Part shown: positions 37,256 through 49,306 of the stretch, piece after piece
Layout of the letters: every line of letters starts with the position of its first letter
Position numbering within the stretch: the first letter of the stretch is position 1
DNA from: Haemonchus contortus
Taxonomy: Eukaryota > Nematoda > Chromadorea > Rhabditida > Trichostrongylidae
Reading direction: 5' to 3'
NCBI GenBank assembly: GCA_000469685.2
Contig: LS997566.1
Span: forward strand, 43,104,920 to 43,168,919
DNA: 64,000 nucleotides
Notes under the pieces: generated by a model
What the model saw: only the letters and a program-made list of their open reading frames with translations
Databases searched by the model: none
What the model was told of the DNA's origin: nothing
Translations under genes and position numbers: made by a program

Positions 37256-37571
37256 TATCGTCGTCTGAGTCGACGATCCCCGTCCCTCGTCGCTCTCTAA
37301 CTGTCTGAGACGACTTGGGACGCCAACTATGATTAGGGGGGTCAAGCGGGCGGGGCCACCAAAAAGCGTGGTCCCCACTCTTCCGCTAAACAACTACAGG
37401 AGACGTTGGTTTACCCATTTACTTAGACGTTTCAACCTTATTCATTTACTTTGCCTTTTCTTCTGGCCCTTTGAATATTTGTGATTATTGCACTTATCTT
37501 GTTGCTTACGTATAACATAATCAACACAAAGATAAATATATTCAAATAATACCACTGAACCACCTCGCACA
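37256..37571 (+). repeat. 3' LTR of the BEL-type element
   Basis: 316 bp, matching the 5' LTR; followed directly by the AAGGG target copy at 37572-37576. Confidence 0.93.
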
Positions 37572-38676
37572 AAGGGCGTTATGAAATTCTTTGGGATTTT
37601 CGTAATAACCGTATAGGAGGCTATTAAGCTTGAATCAGAGACAAACCAGGAAAGGTAGAAAGGTAGAATAATCTTAAAGATAAGACTATTAAAATGGTTC
37701 GTCTGCCAATCGGTCGGGATCCTGGGTGACCCATAAAAAGGAAGTCAACGGGCACGGCCTACAGGAGTCATCGCGATGGAAAAATGTCGTGCAGAAGCCT
37801 CACTACCACTCCTATCGTTTGCTCCAATCACGATCTCAACAGACTCTGCAGGGCCAAAAAATGCAGAAAGTCGCAGACCCACTTGAGTGATGACACGCAA
37901 CCCTTCGTCGTTTTATCTGGCCAAAAAAAATTTTACGATAAAACCATCCCTCAACAACCAGAACGTTCGCGTTCCGGAAAGAAACATCTAGCGTGTAAAA
38001 TTTCACAAAAAGGTTGGTATAAGAACATTAAAAAGATGTTTTTTGATGAAGTCACTGGCAAGGGTAAGCCGCTCGTGGTTTCTCCGGTGCCGGCGTGAAC
38101 ACTAACCAAGACCATTACTCAAAGAGCGTACTGCTGGATGTAATAAAGCACTTATCCGGCTCAAACATCTCGTAATCCATCCAGCAGGGCGCTACTCTAG
38201 CCCACAGAGCCAAGCTTGCCCGCGAGTGGTGCCGACCACAGCTGCCCGGCTTCGTTGGTGAAGAGGGATGCTCATCCTATTTTCCAGAACTTGACTCACT
38301 TGACCCCGCGACTGGTCCCTGCTTAGAAGAGGACCTGTCGAGTTTGCAGTCCCAGTTTGGAGTCCTAGAATGCAAAGGCTGAAGAATGGCCGGAAAGAAA
38401 TGGAGGAGGATACCTGCGTGCCACATGCGATCAAGTCGAAAGCAAACTTTGACTTCTATCCACGCTCATGGGGGATATTTTGAAATGCGACTTCAGCATG
38501 TTGTAGCACATAGTGTTGGCATAGAGATTCCATCGTCTTTCGCAGCTGAGAAGTTTAAAATATTTTGCTATACATCGGCGCCAATAATTTTGGGACACCC
38601 TGTACAACTTTCCGAACTCTTACCTATCAGGAAAAGATTGCTTTTTTGCAATCGGCTTTCCTTAATGTTAATACCT

Positions 38677-38970
38677 TGGGCGGAGGTAATGAGGGGCGAG
38701 TGGTCACTATCACACACGCATGGTCGCAGGCTCTAGTCCTGGATCGATATCCACCACACTAATCACTTTCCTTTTCTACAAGATCGTTTAATTATAACGA
38801 GACGTCTGGGACGAAAAATGCACTGGCTTGTACATAGACCGACCACCGCAACTCATTGTAAAGGCCACCTACGCATTCGTTACGCTACTCGATTGTGAAT
38901 GGAAGTTGAGTGCTGGGGCGCATCCCCCAGACAGGATTGATTGAAACCCTGAGATTTCACTATCTTTCAT
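38677..38970 (+). repeat. tRNA-derived SINE copy 5
   Basis: Head GGCGGAGGTAATGAGGGGCGAG and CGCAGGCTCTAGTCCTGGATCG; body GACTTGTACATAGACCGACCA-like and GGGGCGCATCCCCCAGACAG. About 70 bp after the right end of the Tc1-like element. Confidence 0.7.
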
Positions 38971-39187
38971 ATCATTCGCACAGCATTTGTACCTGTTTGT
39001 AGCTCTACTCACTGTTTTCTACAGCACCAATTACCTGTAGTTGAGCAATCATGCGTCCCCTTTATTCATTACGTGGAAAATGTTTTGGTCGATGCAATGA
39101 GTATTACTGTTTTATGGTGATTAGGAAACACATTAAACAGGAAACACAACTTCTATACATACACATTATCATTGCAATGTTCAGAAT

Positions 39188-39708
39188 TTGAAGACACAGT
39201 TCACGATAAAAATTGTTTTCAGGTTTTCTCCATAGGATGAATTTAAGGCCCCCTCGTATACCATATCCGGAGCTATCATGTCGGAAAACGGCCTAGTTAA
39301 GGCGTTATGAAGGCTCAAAGATTGGCTCGTGTGTATCCTTGTGACGAGTTTCACCGGCATTGTATAGGCTGCACAAAATACTAAGGAACCCGTGTAGGAA
39401 ATTCAAAAAACTTGTCATGACCCATAGCGGCAGTGAAAGGCAGTTTCGTACAGTTTTGGCTTGATGTAGTAAGCTCTTCGCGTAATTACAATAACTGAAA
39501 TCTCGACCGAATACCCCTCCCACGTTATTTCCGTCATAGTAATTTCGTCCAACCTTTATTTTCCCCACCCACCTTTGAGGAACCTTATTTTTCACAGAAT
39601 TGGCGAATTTTCTCGCTTTCTTCACTACCATCGAACTATTCCCAACCTATACTTCTGCTTTTCGCCTAAAAAGGGGTACTTCAAAATTATCGTGAACTGT
39701 GCCTTTAA
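39188..39708. repeat. MITE, AGGCAC-GTTCACGATAA family, second subtype
   Basis: Left end TTGAAGACACAGTTCACGATAA, right end the inverse of TTAAAGGCACAGTTCACGATAA. It interrupts a block that is continuous at 22640-22690 and 52840-52890 (AGAATTTGA / TTGCATCTGGTTGC), so empty sites exist. Its right part (TTCGCTTTCTTCACTACCAT, GTACTTCAAAATTATCG) matches degenerate copies in intron 4 of B, D and F and upstream of B, D and F. Confidence 0.75.
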
Positions 39709-39794
39709 GAAATTTTCATTTCATCTGGTTGCGGAGAAAGTTCTTCCTGTTGAACTACACTTAGTTAGTTAGTTCGTGAGTTTTATTTATTTTT

Positions 39795-39872
39795 TTCTTG
39801 AACCTTTCAAAAAGCAATTGTCGCAACATCGTCCATCATTACAGTTACGCTCGGCACGATTCTTCATTTTTA
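39795..39872 (+). pseudogene. orphan decayed last exon of the receptor family (2)
   Basis: TTGAACCTTTCAAAAAGCAA matches the NLNLSKW(A) part of exon 6 and then jumps straight to the exon end (CCATCATTACAGTTACGC, CGGCACGAT). The middle, including NAKIR, is deleted. It is preceded by the same TGCGTCC/CATTACGT block (39048-39075) as real last exons. Confidence 0.65.
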
Positions 39873-42302
39873 TTTGGGCTGAGAAGCACTTTGGGATTTT
39901 GTAGGGCCAACAAGACCAATATCTTCATATACTGTTTCACTTCCCATACTTCTGGTATGAGTATTCCATCCACTGCACACGGAGGGTTGCAACAATTATT
40001 TCATTCGCTGACGGTTCCTGTGTGTTGTGCTGTGTTCCTGCAACCGAAGCGAAATGGCTGAAGAATTCGAACTTCTAGACTAGCATCTAGTCTTCCTTGA
40101 CCAACAGACATCGCCAGACTTTTTGTACAAGACTATACTATTCTTTATGGATCTGACATTAAGTTTGTAGTAGGGTGTGCTGATCATAGAACAGCACAAA
40201 CACCTATATAACTCAAGTCACTAGGGAATTCCGGAATTGTATTGAAGTGAAATCTACTGCATGAAATCATTGAAACTGGCTCAACCCCGTCGGGGTCACA
40301 CTTGTGAAGATAGCTAAAAACGTTCTCTCTTATCTCATTTATGTGAAGTCATCGAAATTTCGAAACCTCTGCGGTACCCTCATTCTTGAGATGAAGAAAT
40401 TCAGCTGGCGCTGATTCCCTGCCGGTTGCAGGAGACCAGGAATTGTCGCTCATAATGCCCAGTAGAGCCTATACAAGATTCAACACTGTTTTTCTTAACT
40501 GACCTAGGAAAATGTTGGCCCTTCGTGAGTATTCCGAATGGGATAGTGAAGAAAATTGAAACGAGGGAGAAGGGGAATACACTAGTGGTCTTCGTATAAG
40601 GAACCGTAATCCCTGTGGGAGGAGTCACGTCTAGATACCGACTTTCCGGGCGGTACTAGCCTCGGGTGGCTATCTCTCACTCATTGCTGGGGAACACCTG
40701 TTGCTCACCTTTGTGGTTTCTGTGAGCCTCTTCTTCATCAATTGCCCGATTTTTCCATTTGTAAGAGATTACCCTACACCTTTCCAAGGTAGATTTACCA
40801 ATTGATCTAAGCAGCACAAATTGTGATGTCGCGAATAAAAAAGAGAGCACCAAATAACTGAGCTCACGTCGTAGAGTAGGTCAGCACTTGTCGGGTTCCT
40901 CCTTAGATGGCAATTTTCACTTCAACTTAGGCGGAAGCATGAGTTCAAGGCAGTTGACGATAGATTTGAGGTAGGTGATTATAGGCGTGTTAGAAGTAAT
41001 GGTCGAGGATAGTGCGAAAATGGAGAAGAAAACGCGACAAATTATTTATACAAAGAGGAATATAAGTAGTAAAACTAGGATTCGGCGAGAATGTGAGTAA
41101 GGAAATTGGGTATGTATACAAAGAAGGTTTGCGCCCGGAAATAGGCGCGGCAGACCGCAGGGCGAAATTCGTGGCGATCAGACGATCCTGGCGTTTACCA
41201 TGAAGACACGAAGCGTGTACACGAAACACCCACGAAGGCTAAAGTTGAAGCTGTTAATAAGAACATCGATTTGATCTTTTGTTAACTGCTGTTGTATCGC
41301 CGCAGTACGCGAGCGATACGAAAGTCTTACAAAATTGGCAATTTACGGACAAAACTTCAGCCTAGAATGGGGCTCGAGCCGGCGCTTGTACTTTTCGAGC
41401 ACCGAGCTCCATCCCTTACATTACCGAGACCCGCTTGTCCTCGTCTCGATTTGATCGGCATAAGGAAATCATGTGAGTATCAATTAAGTACGCAAATTGC
41501 TGCGTGCGCTCCTGACGCACTAATATTCCATCCTTCACATAAAGTTGTATAAAAGGAGTATTTGGTCGAGCTGCCCAAATGTGCGTGCCATTGCAAACAC
41601 CTAGTTGACTGTGAAAATTGCACTGCACTACTCTCTTAGTCACTGCTTCTCTTCCAATAAAGCTTTTCAAAGCAATATTCCCGTAAGTAGAAGGAGCAAT
41701 AGTCTGAGATATAATAACTTACACCATGACGATCAGGTGATCACATTGTCAACAAAGCTGCTCCAATGCGAACAGTGATGCATAGCTAAGGTTTTCAGAT
41801 CTCGCCCACCAGCGGGTGTAGCGCATGGTCTGGTAGAATCTCCAAGTCATTATAGCGCCCCATATAAGACGTTTTTCTACTCAGCTTCCTCTTATATGAT
41901 ATACGTGAAAGCCAAAGACACCCTAAAGGATACTTTGAAAGTCATTTCTATCGTGAATAGCACCTTAAATATAATACTTGTTGAACATATTCTGGGCTTT
42001 TCCAGTCACTGCAAAAATACTGATTATGCTCTTCACTTCTAATCTGATACAGATTCTCATGAACTAATTATTACGCGCATTGCCTTTCAGATATTGTTGA
42101 TCGGACTACTGATAAAAAAGAAGCGAGTTTTAATCAATCTGTCTACCGCCTAGACAATTCAACCTTTTAAAGGAATTTAGAATTGTTCTCTATAGTTCAC
42201 TGAAGATTTTCGTGGTTTAATGTTGAATGCAGCTTTCTGTCACAGTACAACAATATCCAACATGCCATAAATGATTATTCGCTATCACTTCAGACTACGG
42301 AT
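39873..42302 (+). other. duplicated upstream region of gene D
   Basis: 40180-41830 is paralogous to the upstream regions of B and F (GATCATAGAACAGCAC, ACCGTAATCCCTGTGG, GGAGTCACGTCTAGA, GATCACATTGTCAACAAA). The conserved TGTGGG(A)GGAGTC is at 40614-40626. A degenerate MITE end is at about 40943. The 75-86-residue frames in this block are not shared in frame by the paralogues. Confidence 0.55.
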
Positions 42303-45300
42303 ATGGATATCGCTCTATACGTGGCCAACATAGCTGTCAACACTGTGATCATCCTTATAGATATAGCCGTCATATTTATGGCCTTCAAAACGAAGGAAAT
42401 CGCCGAAAAGCTTATTCTGTGGACAATTTTTCTATGCATGGGCTTTGACATTGCTGCGTATCTGAACACAGTTATTCACGATGTACCAAGTTATTTCATG
42501 GATGAAGATCTTTTCAAAAGTGAGCTGAAAATTGATTCCTTGTCAATCGAAGAAAAGCTCATTTTTCCTGATTTCTTGTTCTTAAAAAGGAGGCTTTATA
42601 CTGTGTAAGCTCAAAGCAACTTCCATGACAAATGGTTGGAAAACATGAAACTTCGGCTAGGCCTATCTGAAAACATAATTAACCAACAGTTCATTATGAT
42701 CACGAAAACCACGAGAGATCAAGAAGGAAACTTGTTCCGAATGATTCCCTTCCTCTGATAGATTTAGATCTATAATGGTAGGAGTACATTCATCTTGCAA
42801 ATGCTAGCCTAGCTTGGCCGTTAGAATTGCTAAAGTAATTCATTCTCCAACCATAGACGATCTTATCATTGCACGAGGGCGGAGGTGGTTCAGTGGCAAG
42901 TGGCGCACTGTTACACCTGCATGGTTACGGGCTCGAATCCCGGATCGATATTGGATTCGGTCAGAAAAGTCCTCCATTTTTCTGGGCTCGAATAATTGGT
43001 GCAAACTCCGTCTGTTGCGATAAAAATACTGACTTGAACAACGGCTGGCAACCGGAGGTCATGTACATTTAGGCTACATACGCATTTAATATAACAATAC
43101 GGATTCGAATGGAAGTGGAATGTGGGACGCATTTCTCCGACGGAATCGATTTAAGTCTAAAAACTTTATCGTTTATTTTTCTATTTATGAAAGGGGTCGG
43201 CTTTCTGCTGCTTGCTTCCCTTGTGGGGAAAGGCCTTTCAGAAGTGGAGCGGCCAAGTCGGTGTTGCTTTCGAGCAAATTTCCAAACATTTCCTACGACA
43301 TATACGGGGCAGGCTGTCTTGGAAATGCCGTAACTGTGCAGGCAAATTTGAAATTCCACGCCGAATATTGAACTGAATCTTGAAGTATTTGTGAGTACCA
43401 ACGCACAAGTAAGGTGCTTGGTAGCCATTGCAACAATAATACTGCTTTACGTTTCAGCCCCACAGCAAGCTTACCTTTCGACTCTCATCATTGTTCTGCA
43501 ATGGTATAGCCAACTGTTCGCCTTATTGGTGCTCTCAGTCCTTCATTTTATAGCTGCATTTTTCCCAGCAAATTTTCGTACAATTTCGTCACGACATATG
43601 CATATGATCAACCTTTTGATCATCCTCACCAGTATCCTACTCGCAGGTACTCCTTTTTCCAATTTCCGTAGCAGCACCTCACAAAAGCCTGTTTGCCTTC
43701 TCTGATGAACTTTATTTCAGTGCCTATGTATACGCCATGCTGCGGCTATTCCTATATTGTTCAGAGTCACAGCTGGTTTTTTGACATGAACAAACCGTAC
43801 TCACACATATGGTGGATTTGGAACCTCGTTTTGCAGGTATGTATAGATTTTTTCAATAAATGAATAAACTAGTAGAGGAATCAGTTCGGCGGTTGTCTTA
43901 CCTAAAGTATCCATTACTCATTCATCGTCTCATTTAAATAAATTACAGACAATCTGCGCAGTCGTGGTGGCCGCCGCAGACATAGCCATTATTTGGAAAA
44001 TTCGTACGCTTCGAATCACTGTGACGAAGAAACACACCATCTCTTCCCATCCTACTGCTAATTCAGTGAAGGAAACGGTATTTGATGTTATTTTCGTACG
44101 CCTTTCATAGATTTTAGCCCATCCTTTCCTGAAACCTACCGCGCACCCTTAACATCTCACACTTCGCATTACACCAAGCATCTCGCTCTAAAAAGTCCCT
44201 TTTAACCCGTGGCTTTCTTCGTAATGTTATTTTGGCCGAAAGAGTCAATCCAGCAAATAGCAGTATGTGAATAGAGGCACAGTTTAGGATGATTTCGAGG
44301 TACCTACTTTGAGTGAAATAATGGAGGCTATGGTACACGCATAATAATGCAAAGGTGACGAAGAGAACGCGGAAACTGATGGATTTCAGAAAATGTAAGA
44401 TTTCAAAGACGTAGCGAGGAAGGGGGTTGTACGGAATGGCCATTTGAGGGTCTTTCATTCAAGGGCAGTAATGCCAAGCCCGGCATAACAGGGCCACCTT
44501 TAGCGTCTGTGTCGGCCGAACCGATTTTAAAGCCCTCACTACACCCTGTCTAGATCAATTTTCGACAAGGCAGCGGCCCATGTGTCATTCTCAGATGCCA
44601 CAATTCCATTCCAAATCCCAGAAAGCATTTCATGTCGTGAAATGTGCCCTTAACGCTTAACAAAAACTTCATGAAATTGCGAGAGGTGAAGGAACTGCCA
44701 CTTCAATGAAGACTGAATGATCAGCTACCCTTTTTTCAGAGAGCTCACAGAGAGCAGAGAGCTCGGAGTATCAATCGTGAGATTCGTCTAGCCGTGAACT
44801 TCCTTCTTTTGAGTGCATGCTTCCTAATCATGACAATTGCCTGGAACCTTCAACTTCGGTCAGTGTCTTCTTATATTTATTCCCTGAGAAACAACACAGT
44901 CTCAATTTCTTTTCCTTAGATAAATAGACCAGTAAACTCAGGGCACATGAGCCTTTTTGGAGCTTTCGATACTCATGCCTATTCATTTCTCAGAAGTTTC
45001 TGACAGTATATGAGCGGATTCAACATTCCCTCGTCATATCTCTTTCCAGGAAAAAAAAAAAAGAGGAAAAGTCAATAATGGTCTATTGATCAAACGATTG
45101 CTTTTCTGCCAATTCTTTCCACTTTTTGCTCCACTTCCAAGCTTTCAATCACATAAGAGCCCAAATAGGAGCCCGATTACTACAAGAGCAATAATTTTCA
45201 CTGCTGTCTAAGAATGGTAAAAAATAAGAAAAGGAGAATGGGAAACATACTGAGCTTTGATTATCTTTTTTTGGAAGCTCTTTACTCTGGTAGAGGCTGC

Positions 45301-45518
45301 AAAGAAGTTCCCCTATGCTGGTGATTCATGAGATGTTTTTTTACAGCCATGGAATCTGGTACGATTTACTAATCAAGTTTACGAATAATCTGAACCTCTC
45401 AAAATGGGCAATCTACACGTTGGGAAATGCAAAGATACGCCAAGGATTGCTGGCTCTTTGCAGATGTCGCCAAGTCAAGACGACGTTACCCGCTCTAAAC
45501 ATTTCACCAATTCGATGA
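42303..45518 (+). CDS. 7TM chemoreceptor D (Srx-like, type 2), 6 exons
   Basis: The cleanest copy and the reference for the family. Exons: 42303-42519, 43458-43646, 43721-43836, 43949-44077, 44740-44858, 45347-45518; 942 nt, 313 residues; all GT-AG, phases 1,1,0,0,2. Approximate layout: TM1 5-28, TM2 37-60 followed by VIHDVPSYFM, TM3 79-108 (WYSQLFALLVLSVLHFIAA), TM4 122-140, loop 2 141-164 with paired Cys142/143 and WFFDMNKPY, TM5 165-190 ending DIAIIWKIR, a long basic third inner loop 191-233, TM6 234-254, TM7 258-284 ending GNAKIRQ. There is no signal peptide and almost no N-terminal tail. An arginine shortly after TM3 (R113) may stand in for the usual DRY region. Role (odorant or pheromone detection) is inferred from family style; no ligand can be named. 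Expression cannot be judged from sequence. Confidence 0.85.
42876..43174 (+). repeat. tRNA-derived SINE copy 6, intron 1 of gene D
   Basis: Head GAGGTGGTTCAGTGGCAAGTGG and ACGGGCTCGAATCCCGGATCG give good A and B boxes; the tail ends AAACTTTATCG. Same position and orientation as copies 2 and 7. It is not a tRNA gene: no anticodon arm can be folded. Confidence 0.82.
44274..44653. repeat. old MITE copy in intron 4 of gene D
   Basis: Left end AGGCACAGTTTAGGATGATT and right end TGTCGTGAAATGTGCCCTTAA are decayed AGGCACAGTTCACG repeats. Similar remains lie in intron 4 of B (right end near 18361-18385) and F (57966-57990), so the insertion is older than these duplications. The hydrophobic minus-strand frames here (44114-44458, and 18085-18462 in B) are part of the repeat. 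Confidence 0.55.
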
Positions 45519-47049
45519 ATCTTTCTGTAATCACGCTAGGTTCAAATACATGGTGAAATCTGTTGTCCGATATCTTACCAGTGAAATATGACCTACTATG
45601 CGGTAATCAGCCATTCATTAGCAAAGTTGAAAGGTACAATGAAGATCTTTTTTTCCTTTTTTTCATTTCACATGTGTCCGTGACGGATTTTCCTGAAGAT
45701 CCTAGTAGAAGCAAGTGCTTTACATCGGAGAAATATATATGATTTAAAATGGGCTTAAAGCAGAAATGATAGAGCGCCACATCCAGCCCTTTTGAGTACC
45801 CCTCTCATGCAACTCTTGACCTCACCTCCTGATTCAACCCCCAATTTCACTTCTTTTTTAAAGTCTTGTCCCACTCACTCGCAAGTTCAAAACCTGGCAC
45901 CAAGGACACTTCCCTGTCCAACTATAAGATGGGAATAAAGATCAGACAAGAAAGGCGATATATGGAGGTGCTTTCTGTTTCATATCAGAAAAGGTATCAA
46001 AACATTGAACGTCCTCTGCTTGGCAGAACCCGGCATGTTGGTATCGCGCTCAATGGGTTGCTAGAGTAGAGTCCACCCTATTAAGGAATGTTCTGAAAGA
46101 AATTGCGAAAAAATTAGTGCGTGCCCATTCTCTGCCATTAGAAGAAACTGTAATGTTTTTCAAGCGCCGGGTAAGCCTGAAGACACCATTGATGTTGGGG
46201 CAAAGGGGGATAGGCTGGTGTTCTCGGCCGCAGAGGACACCGGCCGATACCCCATTGACAGGTATTTGGTACAACTTTTCAATTAAATTCACATTCAACC
46301 TGGATCTTTCGAAGTGGGCAATCTGCACACTGGAAAATGCAAAAGATACTCGAAGAATTTCTTGCTCTTTGCAGACGTCGTCAACTCGAGCCATCGACGC
46401 ATCCGTTTTGACAATCACGCTAGCGCGACACGTTTATTTTGATTCAATCATTCTTGAGACAAGAATGAATACTTTTGTACATTATTTACGTTGCTGAATT
46501 CCGAGACAAAATGATTAAACCAGTAAGCAACAATTTGGAAAGCTGATTAGTTACACGCTGTTTCTCACGAACGGGCACTGTTTTCATAAATCTGACGATG
46601 AGTTTAGGGGGTGAGTAACGATTAGACTGTTCTAAATTCACCTCCCAGAGATGTGTTGAATGTGCTATCTACGATAGCCGATCATATGCCATCAACTAGA
46701 TCAAGTTAAGAAAAAATCATACGAAATTTTACAGAAAGAAATTGAGTGGGCGGTAGAACGATGAAGACCTGGCATAGACTAGTCATGAGGGATACAAATC
46801 ATTGAAGTTGGTTTCCTAAGAAAAGGCATAACATGAGCTCAGGACAAGGTATGATTAATCTCAAGAGTGGACCAGACAGGCTCTCGGAAGTGTCAAGCGT
46901 ATGTCGAGGAATCTTCGACGAAGATAAGAATTGTGCTGTTCTACAGGAGGTGTAAAGATAATCGCGAAATCTCCTCTTCAGTACGGCCTACCACTTCCAC
47001 TGCGAAAAACACTGTAATGTAGCATTCACCCACAGGAACAGATGCACTA
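45519..47049. other. intergenic D to E, mostly unassigned
   Basis: Apart from the orphan exon at 46258-46432, I recognise nothing here. TTTCATTTCACATGTGT at 45660-45680 resembles the inverse of GTAAACATGTGAAATGAG near 9970, possibly another dispersed repeat. Confidence 0.4.
46258..46432 (+). pseudogene. orphan last exon of the receptor family (3), frameshifted
   Basis: Almost full-length exon 6: GIWYNFSIKFTFNLDLSKWAI, then CTLENAK, then one extra base shifts the frame so that the expected IR is lost (KDTRR). The usual TTTTACAG acceptor is replaced. It ends ACGCTAGCGCGACACG where real copies have CGGCACGATAA. It is the freshest of the orphan exons, so the block may have moved more recently. 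Confidence 0.75.
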
Positions 47050-47585
47050 TTGGGTTGTAACATAAGTTCGTAGAGTTTTGCGTTAGAGTTGTTTTACAAA
47101 GACTTGTATCGTTTTTCAGCAAAGTGTATATATTCATTCGAAAGAGCTCTTTCTCCTCTACAAAACTGCTTTATTTATTTTTTTGGACTATAATTGTTCG
47201 TATTTTCCTGGCTCAGAAATGGAGTTCTGGGAAGAAAAATCAGCATTTTCGACATATGCTTTTTTATTGCTTTTCGTCGAAGTCAAAAAGCAGCCGAAGC
47301 CGCTCTGGCCAATGCAGTGCGTATGGGGAAGGTGTCTACTGCATTAAAATGGTTTGCAAAGTTTGAATATGGCGACTTTGACCTTGAAGGAACGCTTCGA
47401 AGCGGACGAGCTGCAGAATTCGACGAAGAGCATCTGAGGCACTGTTGATGGAAGGTGGTCGATAAACAACTCGTGAATTGGCTGATTATTATAATAATTT
47501 ACTAAATAATTTATTATTATAATTATTACTATTTTTTCAAATAAATCTTTGTGAAAAAACTTTACGAACTTATGTTACAACCCAA
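47050..47585 (+). mobile_element. short mariner derivative with intact ends
   Basis: Ends TTGGGTTGTAACATAAGTTC and the inverse (to 47585) with one mismatch over about 28 bp, flanked by TA on both sides (47048-47049, 47586-47587). 536 bp. The N-terminal transposase half survives in part: KAAEAALANAVRMGKVS, ALKWFAKFEYGDFDLEGTLRS, EFDEEHLR. The catalytic domain is gone. Same family as 59678-62166. Confidence 0.92.
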
Positions 47586-47587
47586 TA

Positions 47588-49306
47588 CATATAAACCAGT
47601 AGACGCAGAAAAAAAGAGATGACCGCACTTATAAGCTCAGCTTTAACCGAGGAATAGAGCCTAACACCACGAACGTAATTTTTCCTATGTTCTCCTTCAT
47701 TGTTCTGTCTACCTCCAAAGAAGTCAAGGAGATAAGAGGACGGAATTGTCAAAAAACGGAGCAGCTCAAATAATCCTTCACAAACATTTACCACCATGAA
47801 TAAGGTGAAATTATGTTGATAATGATAAACATTCCTGGACGGAATAGTTGACGTCGATACAATATATTGACATTCACGGTTGTGAATGTAGCTATGTAGA
47901 CATGTTTCCACGTTGTTAAGAATGTCGATCGAAGGATAGAGCAGTGTTTCTCAATCCTTCGATAGGGCCTCAGACAAATCCGAGTGCTCTAAGGTTTGAG
48001 AGGTCTCCTATAAAGGAAAAGAACTTTGTTGGTAATGACCGCAATTAAGGGCGTAAGGAGTTTCATGGGCCCATTTTTCGTCGCTGATGACTAAAATCTG
48101 CTGTCGAGCATGTAAACATGTCACTTGAATTTACTGGCTGACACTATCCAACTGCCACAGTGTTGTAAAATGGACGTATTTGAGTTATGCAGAGCTTCTA
48201 ATTTAGCGCCTGAACCATTGTGACATTCTCTTCGTTCTAGAACAAAGTGATCTGCGAGCAGTTCACTCTCGAAGAAACTCACAGGTGTCTAGTGAGATCC
48301 TCCTCCCCGCTTCACTTCCTCATGGGTTTGTCCCCATAAACTTAGGAACACTCTTTCCGCTTTCTTTTTCGGGGAAGGCTCCCAGATTATTTCAAAAGGG
48401 AATATGAAGATGAGCGGATGTCTGGTTCCCGGTCATTGGGAATACTGTAATGTCCTCGAAGGCACCAGTCGTGTGGGCGGAGCCCGATCCACATACCTAC
48501 TGTAGAAGTGATATCGTCTTCACTTGCCAAAGCTTTCAAGATCCTCATCCCATCATGTCTCCCCCTCACGCCTGTTCTTTCTTGTGACCAAGGAATAGTG
48601 ATTTGCTCTTTTTTCTGTAAGAATTTTTTCCGAAAGCAATTTCATGGACAAATCCAATTAGTATGTGGTGTGATGCCTCGAAAAGAAAGAAAATTGTGAA
48701 CCATATAATGGTGTATTCCTTGTCACTTTGATGACGTATCAGTAGAATCGTTGTTTCTATGCTATGCCTAAGAATTCGGGAGCTGCAGCTGCAGCTGAAT
48801 ATTCCAGCTTTTCCAGAAGCAGCTGTGTAAGATTAATGCTTGAGCTACAGCTATGCGTTGACCATTATTCCAGCTCCCTCCATTGTTGTAGAAGTCCTGA
48901 ATTCAGTTTGAATTTCCAAACTAGAGCGAACCCCTATAAAGTGATTTATTTCAAAAACATTTGGTACTTCTCTGACTAGTCGATCTGGGTCCTGAACATC
49001 GCCTCATCACACAAGACACCCTAAATGTCGGGCACCCGACATTCCCTGCATTACATTGCCAAAGAACAGAATTTTCATGACATTATAATGGGTATTTGGG
49101 CATAAGTAATTTCCATAGTTTTTCATAGCCTGTACTTTTGCTTTATTCAATGTTTCCGTCGTGAATTGATAGTAATAAATTAAGACGACGAATGTCCCAT
49201 TCCTCTACCGTAACCATTGTTACTAACGACCATTTCCTACCATACTTTCTTTACTCGATTGGTTCAAATTTTCCAAGTAAATGTTTATTTGCAAGGACTT
49301 CAGGCC
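47588..49306 (+). other. upstream region of gene E
   Basis: 48380-48690 is paralogous to 1490-1740 upstream of gene A, with TGTGGGCGGAGCC at 48472-48484. 47690-47780 resembles 25195-25260 upstream of gene C (GATAAGAGGACGGAATTG / GGTAAGAGGACGAATTGG). A CAGCTG-rich stretch is at 48779-48830. No gene is supported. Confidence 0.5.

Larger units (their letters stand above)
32948..37571 (+). mobile_element. BEL/Pao-type LTR retrotransposon lacking RT and integrase
   Basis: 4.62 kb element with two 316-bp LTRs that I read as identical, a 5-bp target duplication AAGGG (32943-32947 and 37572-37576), a tRNA-Gly primer site and one long gag-protease frame. Five-base duplications and DUF1759/DUF1758-type Gag-protease are typical of BEL. 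Reverse transcriptase, RNase H and integrase are absent: only about 1 kb without long frames follows the stop. It is therefore non-autonomous but looks young. No envelope-like gene is seen. Confidence 0.92.
32739..38602 (+). mobile_element. Tc1-like transposon split by the BEL element
   Basis: The left end AGGGTTTCCCAAAATTATTG (32739) and the right end, inverse of CAGGGTGTCCCAAAATTATT (to 38602), form terminal repeats continuing into GGCGCC. Both are flanked by TA (32737-32738, 38603-38604). Removing the LTR element and one target copy leaves about 1235 bp, the normal Tc1 size. Coding remains on the + strand: MEEAHSMPLAIIDAREVEG at about 32891-32947, then after the LTR element RYEILWDFRNNR, NHDLNRLCRAKKCRKSQTHL (37808-37880), and C-terminal HRAKLAREWCRPQLPGFVGE with IHAHGGYFE near 38205-38485. 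Frameshifts and stops make it inactive. Confidence 0.82.

Noticed and set aside
32948..37571. Endogenous retrovirus
   Set aside because: There is no envelope gene, and the Gag-protease type and 5-bp target duplication fit a BEL retrotransposon.
37784..38098. 104-codon frame as a hypothetical gene
   Set aside because: Its first part matches a Tc1-like transposase and it lies between the terminal repeats of that element.
42876..42960. Possible tRNA gene
   Set aside because: A and B boxes are present but there is no anticodon arm or acceptor pairing, and the same head is joined to a repeated body at seven sites, so it is a SINE.
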